The position numbers and the translations under genes are program-made. A stretch of 6,783 bases of DNA from Hyphomicrobiales bacterium (GTDB taxonomy: Bacteria; Pseudomonadota; Alphaproteobacteria; Rhizobiales; Rhizobiaceae): contig JAALLB010000099.1 of the NCBI GenBank assembly GCA_011087745.1, positions 1 through 6,783 on the forward strand, written 5' to 3'. The notes below the pieces were generated by a model. The model made no database searches, was not told the origin of the DNA, and saw nothing but the letters and a program-made list of their open reading frames with translations. Position 1 is the first letter of the stretch. Each line of letters starts with the position of its first letter. Positions 1-5,516 of the stretch are shown here, piece after piece.

Positions 1-55
1 CCGATTCAAATTGTCGCAACCCTAAATGACAAAGCCAGTAGCTGGGTAGTTACGA
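1..55. other. Non-coding window edge downstream of the SH3 gene
   Basis: This short stretch lies 3' of the SH3-domain gene. It holds a small inverted repeat CCAG-TAG-CTGG at 36-46, but no T-run follows it in either direction, so I do not call it a terminator. No coding region can be supported here. Confidence 0.4.
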
Positions 56-604
56 TTATTCTTCAATCAATTCATCTGGATAAACGCCCCAAACATTGTC
101 TTTGCTGACATAGCCATCTTTCTTGCCGAGCGTTAGATGGCAGAATTTCTCTGCACAATAATCAATGTTACCAACAACACCGGGTTCTATGCGCGCAAGC
201 GTTGATGAAGCAGGATCAGGTTTTGATTTCAGACTTGCCATGCCCTTTGTTTTGTCAGACTCCCACGGATTGATGATAGCGGTCCGCTTGCCTGACAAAA
301 GGGAATGCAACATCCAGCCTTCATTTCCTTCAGCGTCCCTGACTTTACGCCAATTATCAAATTCTTGAATAATTTCCATTGGAAGGCCTTTTCTAACGTA
401 AAGCCATTCTACTTGGTATTTTGCACCCGGACCGACCCGCATATTCGCTTTGGCGGACTTGAGGCTTACGAAACGCGGTACAGGCAAACCAGTTTTCCCG
501 GTTGTGGATTGAGCTTCTGCGAGTTTTATCGAGATAGGCAACGTTAGAAAACTGAGCGCTATTGCCCCCAAGAGTGATTTTGAAAATAATTTAGACAATC
601 CCAT
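56..604 (-). CDS. Exported bacterial SH3-domain protein (SH3_4/DUF1058 type)
   Basis: This 182-residue protein starts with a signal peptide: n-region with Lys5 and Lys9, a hydrophobic core at about 11-26, and an AEA|Q cleavage site at 29-32, so it should act in the periplasm. Residues 45-108 form a bacterial SH3 domain with the signature pieces NMRVGPG (54-60), WLYVRKGLP (67-75), NWRKVRD (84-90) and GWMLHSLLSGKR (96-107). A second, weaker SH3-like stretch covers about 120-175 and includes Cys150 and Cys155, which could form a disulfide. SH3b domains of this kind often bind cell-wall peptides or proteins, but the ligand here is unknown. The ATG is supported by AGGAG (complement of 613-617) with 8 nt spacing. 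It is divergently transcribed from the gyaR-like gene, an arrangement I recall from rhizobia. It ends in TAA and appears intact. Confidence 0.85.
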   Translation of the reverse strand: MGLSKLFSKSLLGAIALSFLTLPISIKLAEAQSTTGKTGLPVPRFVSLKSAKANMRVGPGAKYQVEWLYVRKGLPMEIIQEFDNWRKVRDAEGNEGWMLHSLLSGKRTAIINPWESDKTKGMASLKSKPDPASSTLARIEPGVVGNIDYCAEKFCHLTLGKKDGYVSKDNVWGVYPDELIEE

Positions 605-750
605 CTAATTTTCTCCTAATATGCCTTCTTAACGAAATTCTTGCTTTAGTGTTGCCAGTCTGGCCTTATAAATATATCAAATACCTTGGTATTCGAAGAC
701 GGTTAATACCGCGTCAACATTTGGCTTTATGTCATAATCGGAATTGAAAA
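605..750. promoter_or_regulatory. Divergent spacer between the SH3 gene and gyaR, with small inverted repeats
   Basis: Both flanking genes must be expressed from this 146-bp spacer. It contains a perfect inverted repeat AATACC-TT-GGTATT at 680-693, a third copy of the half-site AATACC at 705-710, and a small palindrome GCCAG-T-CTGGC at 654-664. On the minus strand TTGACG (complement of 713-718 region) resembles an alphaproteobacterial -35, but no good -10 follows at the right distance. An AT-rich block sits at 666-677. I infer an operator or promoter region, without a firm promoter call for either gene. Confidence 0.35.
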
Positions 751-1623
751 ATGAGCAAAAAAAAACCTGTCGTCATTGTAACACGAAAATTGCCAGATTC
801 CGTTGAGACACGGATGCGGGAGCTTTTTACTACAACGCTCAATCTTGGAGATAACGAGCTAAGCCAGGAGCAATTGATTGAGGCAGTTCAAAAAGCTGAT
901 GTGCTTGTTCCAACTGTAACCGATACTATTGATTCAGAATTAATCGAACATGCTGGACCACAGCTTAAATTGATCGCCAATTTTGGTAATGGTGTTGATA
1001 ATATCGATGTAGCAGCCGCAGCCAAAAAAGGCATAACGGTTACCAACACGCCGAATGTTTTGACAGAAGATACAGCAGACATGGCAATAGGCTTAATGAT
1101 TGCGGTTTCAAGACGCTTTGTTGAAGGCGCGCAAGGGCATTTGGACTATCAATTCATTATCATAACCGTAATCCGGTTGGTGGCGGTGTAGAAGATGAGC
1201 TGGAAGCGACCTATTGGGATAGTCTTGATCAGATGTTGCCACGCGTTGATTTTCTTTCAATCAACTGTCCTTAATACAGATGAAACCTACCGCATTTTGT
1301 CGGAAGAACGCTTGGCGCTGATGCAGCCTGGATCAATCATAATTAATACGGCGCGCGGCGAAATGATCGATGAGAAGGCACTAATTCTGGCGATATCGCA
1401 TGGAAAAATTGCAGGCGCAGGACTTGATGTATTTGAAAATGAACCAGCTGTTAGCGATGATCTGATGAAGCTGGTCAAAAAGGGTAAGGTAGTTGTCCTG
1501 CCACATATGGGTTCTGCTACAAAAGAGGGCCGTGTTGAGATGGGTGATCGTGTTCTGATCAACATCAGAACCTGGGTTGATAGCCACCGTCCGCCAGACC
1601 GTGTTTTGCCAAATGAAGCTTAA
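751..1623 (+). pseudogene. gyaR: Disrupted D-glycerate / 2-hydroxyacid dehydrogenase (hydroxypyruvate reductase type)
   Basis: The intact enzyme reduces hydroxypyruvate or glyoxylate with NAD(P)H. The N-terminal half reads normally in frame 1 up to EGAQ (codon ending 1134), including FGNGVDNIDV and TNTPNVLTED. Homology then resumes in frame 3 at 1137 with AFGLSIHYHNR and runs to NCP at 1271. It returns to frame 1 from 1273 and ends normally with RPPDRVLPNEA. About 44 residues expected between EGAQ and AFGLS are absent; these include the GxGxxG NAD-binding loop. I estimate a 130-nt deletion, because the total length is about 129 nt short of a 333-residue family member recalled from memory. A 1-nt T insertion at 1271-1272 explains the second shift. 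Catalytic residues survive: Arg (1354-1356, TARG), Glu (1441-1443, ENEP) and His (1504-1506, PHMGSAT). As written, translation stops at TAG 1189-1191 after 146 residues. The start has only a weak GGA at 740-742. Even with frames restored it should not bind NAD. Confidence 0.85.
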
Positions 1624-1638
1624 ATTGAAAGTAGATTT

Positions 1639-2673
1639 ATGAAAGCCATAACATTTGGCTCAGCAATGATTGATATCATTACAGTTATCAGCTCGCAGTC
1701 GATTGAACAGATTTCCTTATCCAATTCTGACCAGCAATTTTTATTGGTTGAACCAGGCCGTAAAGTTGAAGCAGAAACCATCACTCGCCATATCGGAGGA
1801 GGTGCTCTTAATACCGGTATTTGTTTAACGAGACTTGGTTGTTCGGTAAGCCCAATTGTAAAGATGGGTAAAGATGTTCCGCGAGACTACATCGTCAAAA
1901 ACTGCATTGATGATGGCTTGAACATGGGAAAAGTTCTGACTGATGAAGCTCAATTAACGGGTTCTGCGGTTATGATTGCAAGCCATGAAAAAAACGCTGC
2001 CATTTTTACCCATCGCGGCGCCAACACAACTCTCACGCAGTCTGATTTGGACATGGTTGCTCCTTTGGAGGCTGATATTATCCACGCAGCTCCACTCAGC
2101 GGTGCATCAGCAAACATGCTGCCGGCAATATCCCGGATGGCAAAAGAGTCGGGTGCATTTTTCTCGTCAAACCCTGGTATTAGGCAAATATCAACAAGAG
2201 CAAACACAGTTCTTTCTGCTGCAAAAAATATGTCCCTAATTTCAATCAATGAAGTTGAGGCAGCAGCATTGGTAACCTGTTTGTCAGCAATTGATCCAAA
2301 CCTTGATTGGGGAACACCCAATAAGGGTGATCCCGTTATTCATTCCAAGGGTGGCGAAGTTTGCTTGAATAAGTTTTGTGAAGCGCTTTATTCGCATGGC
2401 CCCAAAAATGTTCTGATTACCCATGGAGCAGAAGGCGCTTATTTATTTGATGGCCAGACACTGCATCATCAAGATGTAATTAAGACAAAAGTTGCTGGAA
2501 CTGCTGGTGCAGGAGACTCGTTTGTCTCAACACTTGCCTGGGGATTGAAATCAAGTGACAGTGCAAAACAAGCACTCCTTCAAGCAGCCTACAATGCTTC
2601 TTCTGTTGTTTCTTTTGTAAATACAACGGATGGATTATTGTATGCAGAGGAATTAAAAAAGCGAGCTTCCTAA
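1639..2673 (+). CDS. PfkB/ribokinase-family carbohydrate or nucleoside kinase, substrate unknown
   Basis: This 344-residue cytoplasmic kinase is predicted to phosphorylate a hydroxymethyl group of a sugar or nucleoside with ATP. Visible family features are the N-terminal FGSAMIDII (6-14), the glycine-rich substrate loop GGGALNTG (53-60), NPG (178-180), the NE-type motif NEVE (204-207), THGAEGAYLF (261-270), and the anion-hole/catalytic signature GTAGAGDSF (287-295) with Asp293 as the probable base. A charged, glycine-rich segment at about 222-243 looks like an insertion relative to minimal PfkB kinases. It begins 15 nt after the gyaR stop, so it is probably in the same transcript. The ribosome site is weak (GAAAG at 1627-1631). 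Pairing with a glycerate-type dehydrogenase hints at sugar-acid or related metabolism, but the sequence does not fix the substrate; annotation as adenosine kinase would also be possible. The stop TAA overlaps the opposing dut stop. Confidence 0.85.
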   Translation: MKAITFGSAMIDIITVISSQSIEQISLSNSDQQFLLVEPGRKVEAETITRHIGGGALNTGICLTRLGCSVSPIVKMGKDVPRDYIVKNCIDDGLNMGKVLTDEAQLTGSAVMIASHEKNAAIFTHRGANTTLTQSDLDMVAPLEADIIHAAPLSGASANMLPAISRMAKESGAFFSSNPGIRQISTRANTVLSAAKNMSLISINEVEAAALVTCLSAIDPNLDWGTPNKGDPVIHSKGGEVCLNKFCEALYSHGPKNVLITHGAEGAYLFDGQTLHHQDVIKTKVAGTAGAGDSFVSTLAWGLKSSDSAKQALLQAAYNASSVVSFVNTTDGLLYAEELKKRAS

Positions 2674-3119
2674 ACGCCCGTTGAGCCAAACCCACCTGTC
2701 CCTCGATCAGTTTCGCTGGCCAGCGAGCCTTCGCTAATCCCAACTTGTATTATCGGCGCAATTACCATTTGGGCAATGCGCATGTCGCGCTTTATCTTGA
2801 AGGTTTTCTCTCCGTGATTGATCAGCAGAACCATTACTTCTCCGCGATAATCTGCATCAATGGTTCCGGGCGTATTAAGGCAGGTAACACCATTCTTGTA
2901 TGCAAGACCGGAACGCGGCCGAATTTGACCTTCATGGCCTTTTGGAATTTCCATCACCAAACCAGTAGGTACAAGAGCGCGCTTGCCGGTTTTTAGGATA
3001 ATCGGTTCATTTTCTGGAACAGCAGCACGCAAATCCATGCCGGCAGCATCTTCGCTCTCATAGGATGGAAGTTCCAGGCCATCAGAATGTGGCAAGCGTA
3101 TGATGTTTAAGGTGCTCAT
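2670..3119 (-). CDS. dut: Deoxyuridine 5'-triphosphate nucleotidohydrolase (dUTPase)
   Basis: This enzyme hydrolyses dUTP to dUMP and diphosphate, keeping uracil out of DNA and feeding thymidylate synthesis. It is 149 residues, normal for the trimeric family, and all five motifs are present: AGMDLRA (26-32), PRSGLA (68-73), GTIDADYRGE (85-94, with Asp88 the probable catalytic aspartate), RIAQMVI (114-120), and the C-terminal P-loop-like arm RGTGGFGSTG (139-148). There is no Shine-Dalgarno in front of its ATG. Instead the ATG overlaps the TGA of the upstream VOC gene (ATGA, 3116-3119), so translation is probably coupled. It ends in TAG (complement of 2670-2672), tail-to-tail with the kinase stop. 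Closeness to coaBC on the same strand is a familiar alphaproteobacterial arrangement. The gene is intact. Confidence 0.97.
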   Translation of the reverse strand: MSTLNIIRLPHSDGLELPSYESEDAAGMDLRAAVPENEPIILKTGKRALVPTGLVMEIPKGHEGQIRPRSGLAYKNGVTCLNTPGTIDADYRGEVMVLLINHGEKTFKIKRDMRIAQMVIAPIIQVGISEGSLASETDRGTGGFGSTGV

Positions 3120-3518
3120 CGCGGGTCGTATGCAAACTCCAGACGATTACCGCCCGGTTCATTGATGAAGAAGTGAACTTTTGGTCCGGCACCTGAAAAT
3201 TCTGGCGAACATTCAATGTTGATATCCGGCCAATCTTTTATTTTTGCAAATGCATCATTCAAAGCGTCTTCAGTCGGCATTTTAAAGGCTACATGATGCA
3301 GTCCTACGTTTGTCTTGCGATCAAATACCTACATGTGCATCCGTTTGAGCCTGCCAGATCGTCAAAACAGATGTGCCATCGGAGATAAACTTTGATGGAT
3401 AATCCGGTTTTCCGCCAACTTCTTTCCAGCCAAGGCAATCGGTGAAGAACGAAACAGATTTATCCAGATCAGGAACGGTCAGCCCTAGGTGGTCGATGCC
3501 AAGTGTTAATGCAGTCAT
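3116..3518 (-). pseudogene. VOC / glyoxalase-fold protein, interrupted by a frameshift
   Basis: The first half (DHLGLTVPDLDKSVSFFTD) is the opening beta-alpha-beta module of a vicinal-oxygen-chelate protein. The second half appears in another frame and reads FDRKTNVGLHHVAFKM, then FINEPGGNRLEFAYDPR and TGA. Removing one base of the CC at 3328-3329 (GG on the coding strand) joins the frames into 133 residues, a typical length. Candidate metal ligands are His10, His75 and Glu127 of the restored protein. As written, translation ends at TGA (complement of 3321-3323) after about 65 residues. I chose the ATG at 3516-3518 because GGAG (complement of 3525-3528) lies 6 nt upstream; a TTG four codons earlier overlaps that site. 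It sits 50 nt after coaBC and overlaps dut by 4 nt. The substrate is unknown; VOC members include lyases, dioxygenases and resistance proteins. Confidence 0.85.
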
Positions 3519-3568
3519 GATATGCTCCAAGTTTCAATTCAGTATAAGTGCGGTGTGTTTGATGTGAA

Positions 3569-4990
3569 CTAAACTTCGAGAGTTTCCACGGAGAAATGTT
3601 CGATGATTTCATCTACCAGTCTTCTTGCTACGTCAGTCTTGTTCATTTGCGGCCAGTCTTCAACACCTGATTTGCTTATGAGCTTCACAGTATTTTGTTC
3701 CCCGCCCATAACGCCACCTTCAGGTGACACATCATTGGCAATAATCCAGTCGGCATTCTTGCGTTTTAGTTTGGCTTGCGCATGCTTTTCTAGGTTTTCA
3801 GTTTCAGCTGCAAAGCCGATCAGCAATGAAGGACGCTTCTTGTGATGTCCTAGTGTTTTCAAAATGTCCGGATTTTCTGTGAGTTTGAGCGAAGAAGGAC
3901 CCTTGCCATCTTCCTTCTTCATTTTCTCATCTGCTTCATCGACGGATCGCCAATCTGCAACTGCAGCAACCATTACGGCAATATCTGCAGGAAGAGCAGT
4001 TTCGACGGCTTTTTGCATTTCGCGGGCTGTTTGTACGTGTATGGTTTCCGGGTGTTTAGGGTCTGGAATAGTAACTGGCCCAGAAACCAAAATTACCTCA
4101 GCACCTGCTCTCCCCAGTGCTTCAGCAATCGCATGGCCTTGTTTGCCTGATGATCGATTTGCAATATATCTAACTGGGTCAATTGGTTCATGGGTTGGGC
4201 CAGACGTAACAATGGCTCGTTTTCCAAAAAGAGGCTTAGGCTCACTATCAGGAACGAGTAAATGACCAATTGCACTGACAATTTCCATTGGCTCAGCCAT
4301 TCGCCCAAATCCAGCTTCACCGCTTTCAGCCATCTCTCCTGTATTGGGGCCAATAAATTGAATACCGTCAGAATCAAGCGTCTTGATATTGCGCTGGGTT
4401 GCGGGATGCATCCACATTTGAGGGTTCATGGCAGGGGCAATAAGCACAGGTTTGTCTGTTGCCATCAAAACGGTAGATGCCAAATTATCAGCATGACCTT
4501 GTGCCATTTTAGCCATTAGATCTGCAGTTGCAGGTGCAACAACAATGAGATCTGCTTCACGCGACAGCCTGATATGTCCAATGTCATGTTCATCATCACG
4601 GTCAAAAATTTCAGAAAAAACCTTGTCATTGGCAATCGCTGAAACAGACAAGGGCGTTACGAATTCCTGTGCTGCTTTTGTCATCAAAGGCCTGATCGCC
4701 GCTCCCCGTTCGCGCAGGCGCCTGATAAGATCAAGGCATTTATAGGCCGCAATACCACCTCCGATTATCAGCAATATGCGTTTATCGGTTAAGTCAGTTG
4801 AATCCAAAATTTCATCCTGCACTCGTGGAAGAATACGGGTATGTGAAGTATACTCTGAATCAGGCGTATCTCTTGTATCTCCAAGCAAAAGCCGGGCCTC
4901 TTCTTCCATGGAGCGCCCATTTTTTGCCGCCCGCTCACGAAGTGCCTGTTTGGTGTTTTCATCCAAATTTCGTACTGTTATACTAGCCAT
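3569..4990 (-). CDS. coaBC: CoaBC (phosphopantothenoylcysteine synthetase/decarboxylase) with N-terminal ribbon-helix-helix domain
   Basis: This bifunctional enzyme makes 4'-phosphopantothenoylcysteine by CTP-dependent ligation and decarboxylates it with FMN, two steps of coenzyme A synthesis. The 473 residues comprise a FitA-like RHH domain (1-38: ITVRNLDENTKQALRERAA, NGRSMEEEAR), a linker (39-68), CoaC (about 69-245) and CoaB (about 255-466). CoaC shows GGGIAAYK (77-84), catalytic His139 in GHIRLS, and PAMNPQMWMHPATQRN (186-201). The clamp segment GEMAESGEAGFGRM (218-231) has Ser223 where E. coli has Cys158. CoaB shows TSGPTHEPIDPVRYI, NRSSGKQG (278-285), AAVADWR (342-348), GFAAET (392-397) and KLKRKNADWIIAND (407-420). 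Usual CoaBC is about 400 residues, so the extra 60-70 N-terminal residues are the oddity. The ATG has only a weak GAG upstream; an internal TTG start at codon 62 is possible. It heads the coaBC-VOC-dut unit and ends in TAG. Confidence 0.96.
   Translation of the reverse strand: MASITVRNLDENTKQALRERAAKNGRSMEEEARLLLGDTRDTPDSEYTSHTRILPRVQDEILDSTDLTDKRILLIIGGGIAAYKCLDLIRRLRERGAAIRPLMTKAAQEFVTPLSVSAIANDKVFSEIFDRDDEHDIGHIRLSREADLIVVAPATADLMAKMAQGHADNLASTVLMATDKPVLIAPAMNPQMWMHPATQRNIKTLDSDGIQFIGPNTGEMAESGEAGFGRMAEPMEIVSAIGHLLVPDSEPKPLFGKRAIVTSGPTHEPIDPVRYIANRSSGKQGHAIAEALGRAGAEVILVSGPVTIPDPKHPETIHVQTAREMQKAVETALPADIAVMVAAVADWRSVDEADEKMKKEDGKGPSSLKLTENPDILKTLGHHKKRPSLLIGFAAETENLEKHAQAKLKRKNADWIIANDVSPEGGVMGGEQNTVKLISKSGVEDWPQMNKTDVARRLVDEIIEHFSVETLEV
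4805..4818 (-). promoter_or_regulatory. Possible internal Shine-Dalgarno and TTG start inside coaBC
   Basis: On the coding strand AGGA (complement of 4815-4818) lies 7 nt before TTG (complement of 4805-4807), which is codon 62 in frame. Starting here would give a 412-residue CoaBC without the RHH domain, close to the normal family length. This spacing is better than that of the annotated ATG, but the match is short and could be chance. Confidence 0.3.
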
Positions 4991-5020
4991 AAGTTACTCA
5001 ATATGATTTCATTGATATAA

Positions 5021-5049
5021 TATATAGAAATTTTTTGATTGCATTGCAA
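5021..5049 (-). promoter_or_regulatory. Candidate sigma-70-type promoter for coaBC
   Basis: Read on the minus strand, TTGCAA (complement of 5044-5049) is followed after exactly 17 nt by TATATA (complement of 5021-5026). This would start transcription some 20-25 nt before the coaBC ATG. The region is AT-rich, so -10-like hexamers are common and the call is inference. Confidence 0.4.
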
Positions 5050-5051
5050 TC
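5037..5051. repeat. Perfect palindrome, 7-bp arms with 1-nt centre
   Basis: GATTGCA-T-TGCAATC is a perfect inverted repeat centred on 5044. The size and near-continuous symmetry fit a homodimeric repressor operator better than an RNA hairpin, since the loop would be a single base. It covers the candidate -35 elements of both coaBC and csp. Confidence 0.6.
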
Positions 5052-5072
5052 ACTTAAAATGCCTTGTAATAG
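5044..5072 (+). promoter_or_regulatory. Weak candidate promoter for csp
   Basis: The self-complementary TTGCAA at 5044-5049 is followed after 17 nt by TAATAG (5067-5072) on the plus strand. The -10 match is poor. If real, transcription would begin near 5079 and the csp leader would be about 160 nt, a length like that of the E. coli cspA leader. Confidence 0.22.
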
Positions 5073-5086
5073 TCTCATTTTAAGTG
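5051..5086. repeat. Inverted repeat with perfect 11-bp stem and 14-nt loop
   Basis: CACTTAAAATG (5051-5061) and CATTTTAAGTG (5076-5086) are exact reverse complements separated by 14 nt. The left arm shares base 5051 with the neighbouring palindrome. No U-run follows in either direction, so it is not a standard terminator. It could be a two-site operator or a leader-RNA stem. Confidence 0.65.
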
Positions 5087-5239
5087 TAGTGCGTACGTAC
5101 CGATATTTTGCTGAACTATTGACTAGTTTTGCGCACCTCAGAATTGAACTGCGCCTACCACGATTTCTTCCCAAAATTGACGACACAAGATACTTGGACT
5201 CAATACCGAGTTTAAGGTCTCATTTGAAAGGTACTTACC

Positions 5240-5449
5240 GTGACTAATGGCACAGTAAAATTTTATAACGACCAAAAAGGTTTTGGTTTCATTCAACCTG
5301 AAGACGGCGGAACAGACGTATTCGTACATGCTACAGCTCTAGAACGTGCTGGCATGTCTGGTCTTTCTGAAGGTCAAAAAGTTGCATTCACAACAGCTGT
5401 TGATCAGCGTTCAGGCAAAACTGCAGTGGACACAATCCAAGCTGCATAA
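5240..5449 (+). CDS. CspA-family cold-shock protein
   Basis: This 69-residue single cold-shock domain protein binds single-stranded RNA and DNA and melts secondary structure, acting as an RNA chaperone in the cytoplasm. It carries RNP1 KGFGFI (13-18) and RNP2 VFVH (27-30), and the opening GTVKFYNDQKGFGFIQPEDG is classic for the family. The length is normal. The start is GTG, supported by GAAAGG (5226-5231) 8 nt upstream; the nearby ATG at 5247 is out of frame. It is a single-gene unit with a long AT-rich leader and its own strong terminator. The segment ERAGMSGLSEGQKV is of rhizobial type. I cannot say whether this paralogue is cold-induced or constitutive. Confidence 0.96.
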   Translation: MTNGTVKFYNDQKGFGFIQPEDGGTDVFVHATALERAGMSGLSEGQKVAFTTAVDQRSGKTAVDTIQAA

Positions 5450-5475
5450 TTCTTTTTGAATTTTCGAGAATATTT

Positions 5476-5499
5476 AGGGCGGCTTATCCGCCCTTTTTT
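5476..5499 (+). terminator. Rho-independent terminator of csp
   Basis: AGGGCGG (5476-5482), loop CTTAT (5483-5487), CCGCCCT (5488-5494) form a 7-bp GC-rich stem followed by a T-run (5494-5499). It lies 27 nt after the csp stop. On the opposite strand the sequence after the hairpin is not U-rich, so it probably terminates only csp, although it also separates csp from the converging transglycosylase gene. Confidence 0.93.
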
Positions 5500-5516
5500 A
5501 TTGCCAAAATTTAAGA

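Larger units (their letters stand above)
4991..5239. other. Divergent coaBC-csp spacer and csp 5' leader
   Basis: This 249-bp AT-rich spacer contains no convincing gene. The coaBC-proximal third (5005-5086) holds nested inverted repeats and candidate promoters in both directions, annotated separately. The rest (5087-5239) would be the untranslated leader of the cold-shock gene; long structured leaders are typical of csp mRNAs. It contains the self-complementary GTACGTAC at 5093-5100 and ends in GAAAGG (5226-5231), the ribosome site 8 nt before the csp GTG start. Confidence 0.5.

Noticed and set aside
36..46. Terminator after the SH3 gene
   Set aside because: Only a 4-bp stem with no U-run on either strand.
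1195..1623. A separate 142-residue gene starting at ATG 1195
   Set aside because: Its first 25 or so residues have no family resemblance, while another frame across the same bases encodes GyaR sequence. It is the 3' part of the broken gyaR.
3519..3530. TTG start for the VOC protein at 3530
   Set aside because: The TTG overlaps the GGAG ribosome site that serves the ATG at 3518, and the family N-terminus fits the ATG.
3864..4265. Plus-strand open frame of 133 codons
   Set aside because: It lies wholly antisense to coaBC, has Ser-rich low-complexity composition typical of reverse-frame shadows, and no recognisable domain.
4868..4990. A FitAB-type toxin-antitoxin module
   Set aside because: The RHH domain resembles FitA, but no PIN-domain toxin follows. 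The frame runs straight into CoaC, so this is a fusion, not a module.
5088..5136. Long-range pairing GTGCG (5089-5093) with CGCAC (5132-5136) in the csp leader
   Set aside because: Only 5 bp across a large loop; not distinguishable from chance without folding or comparison.
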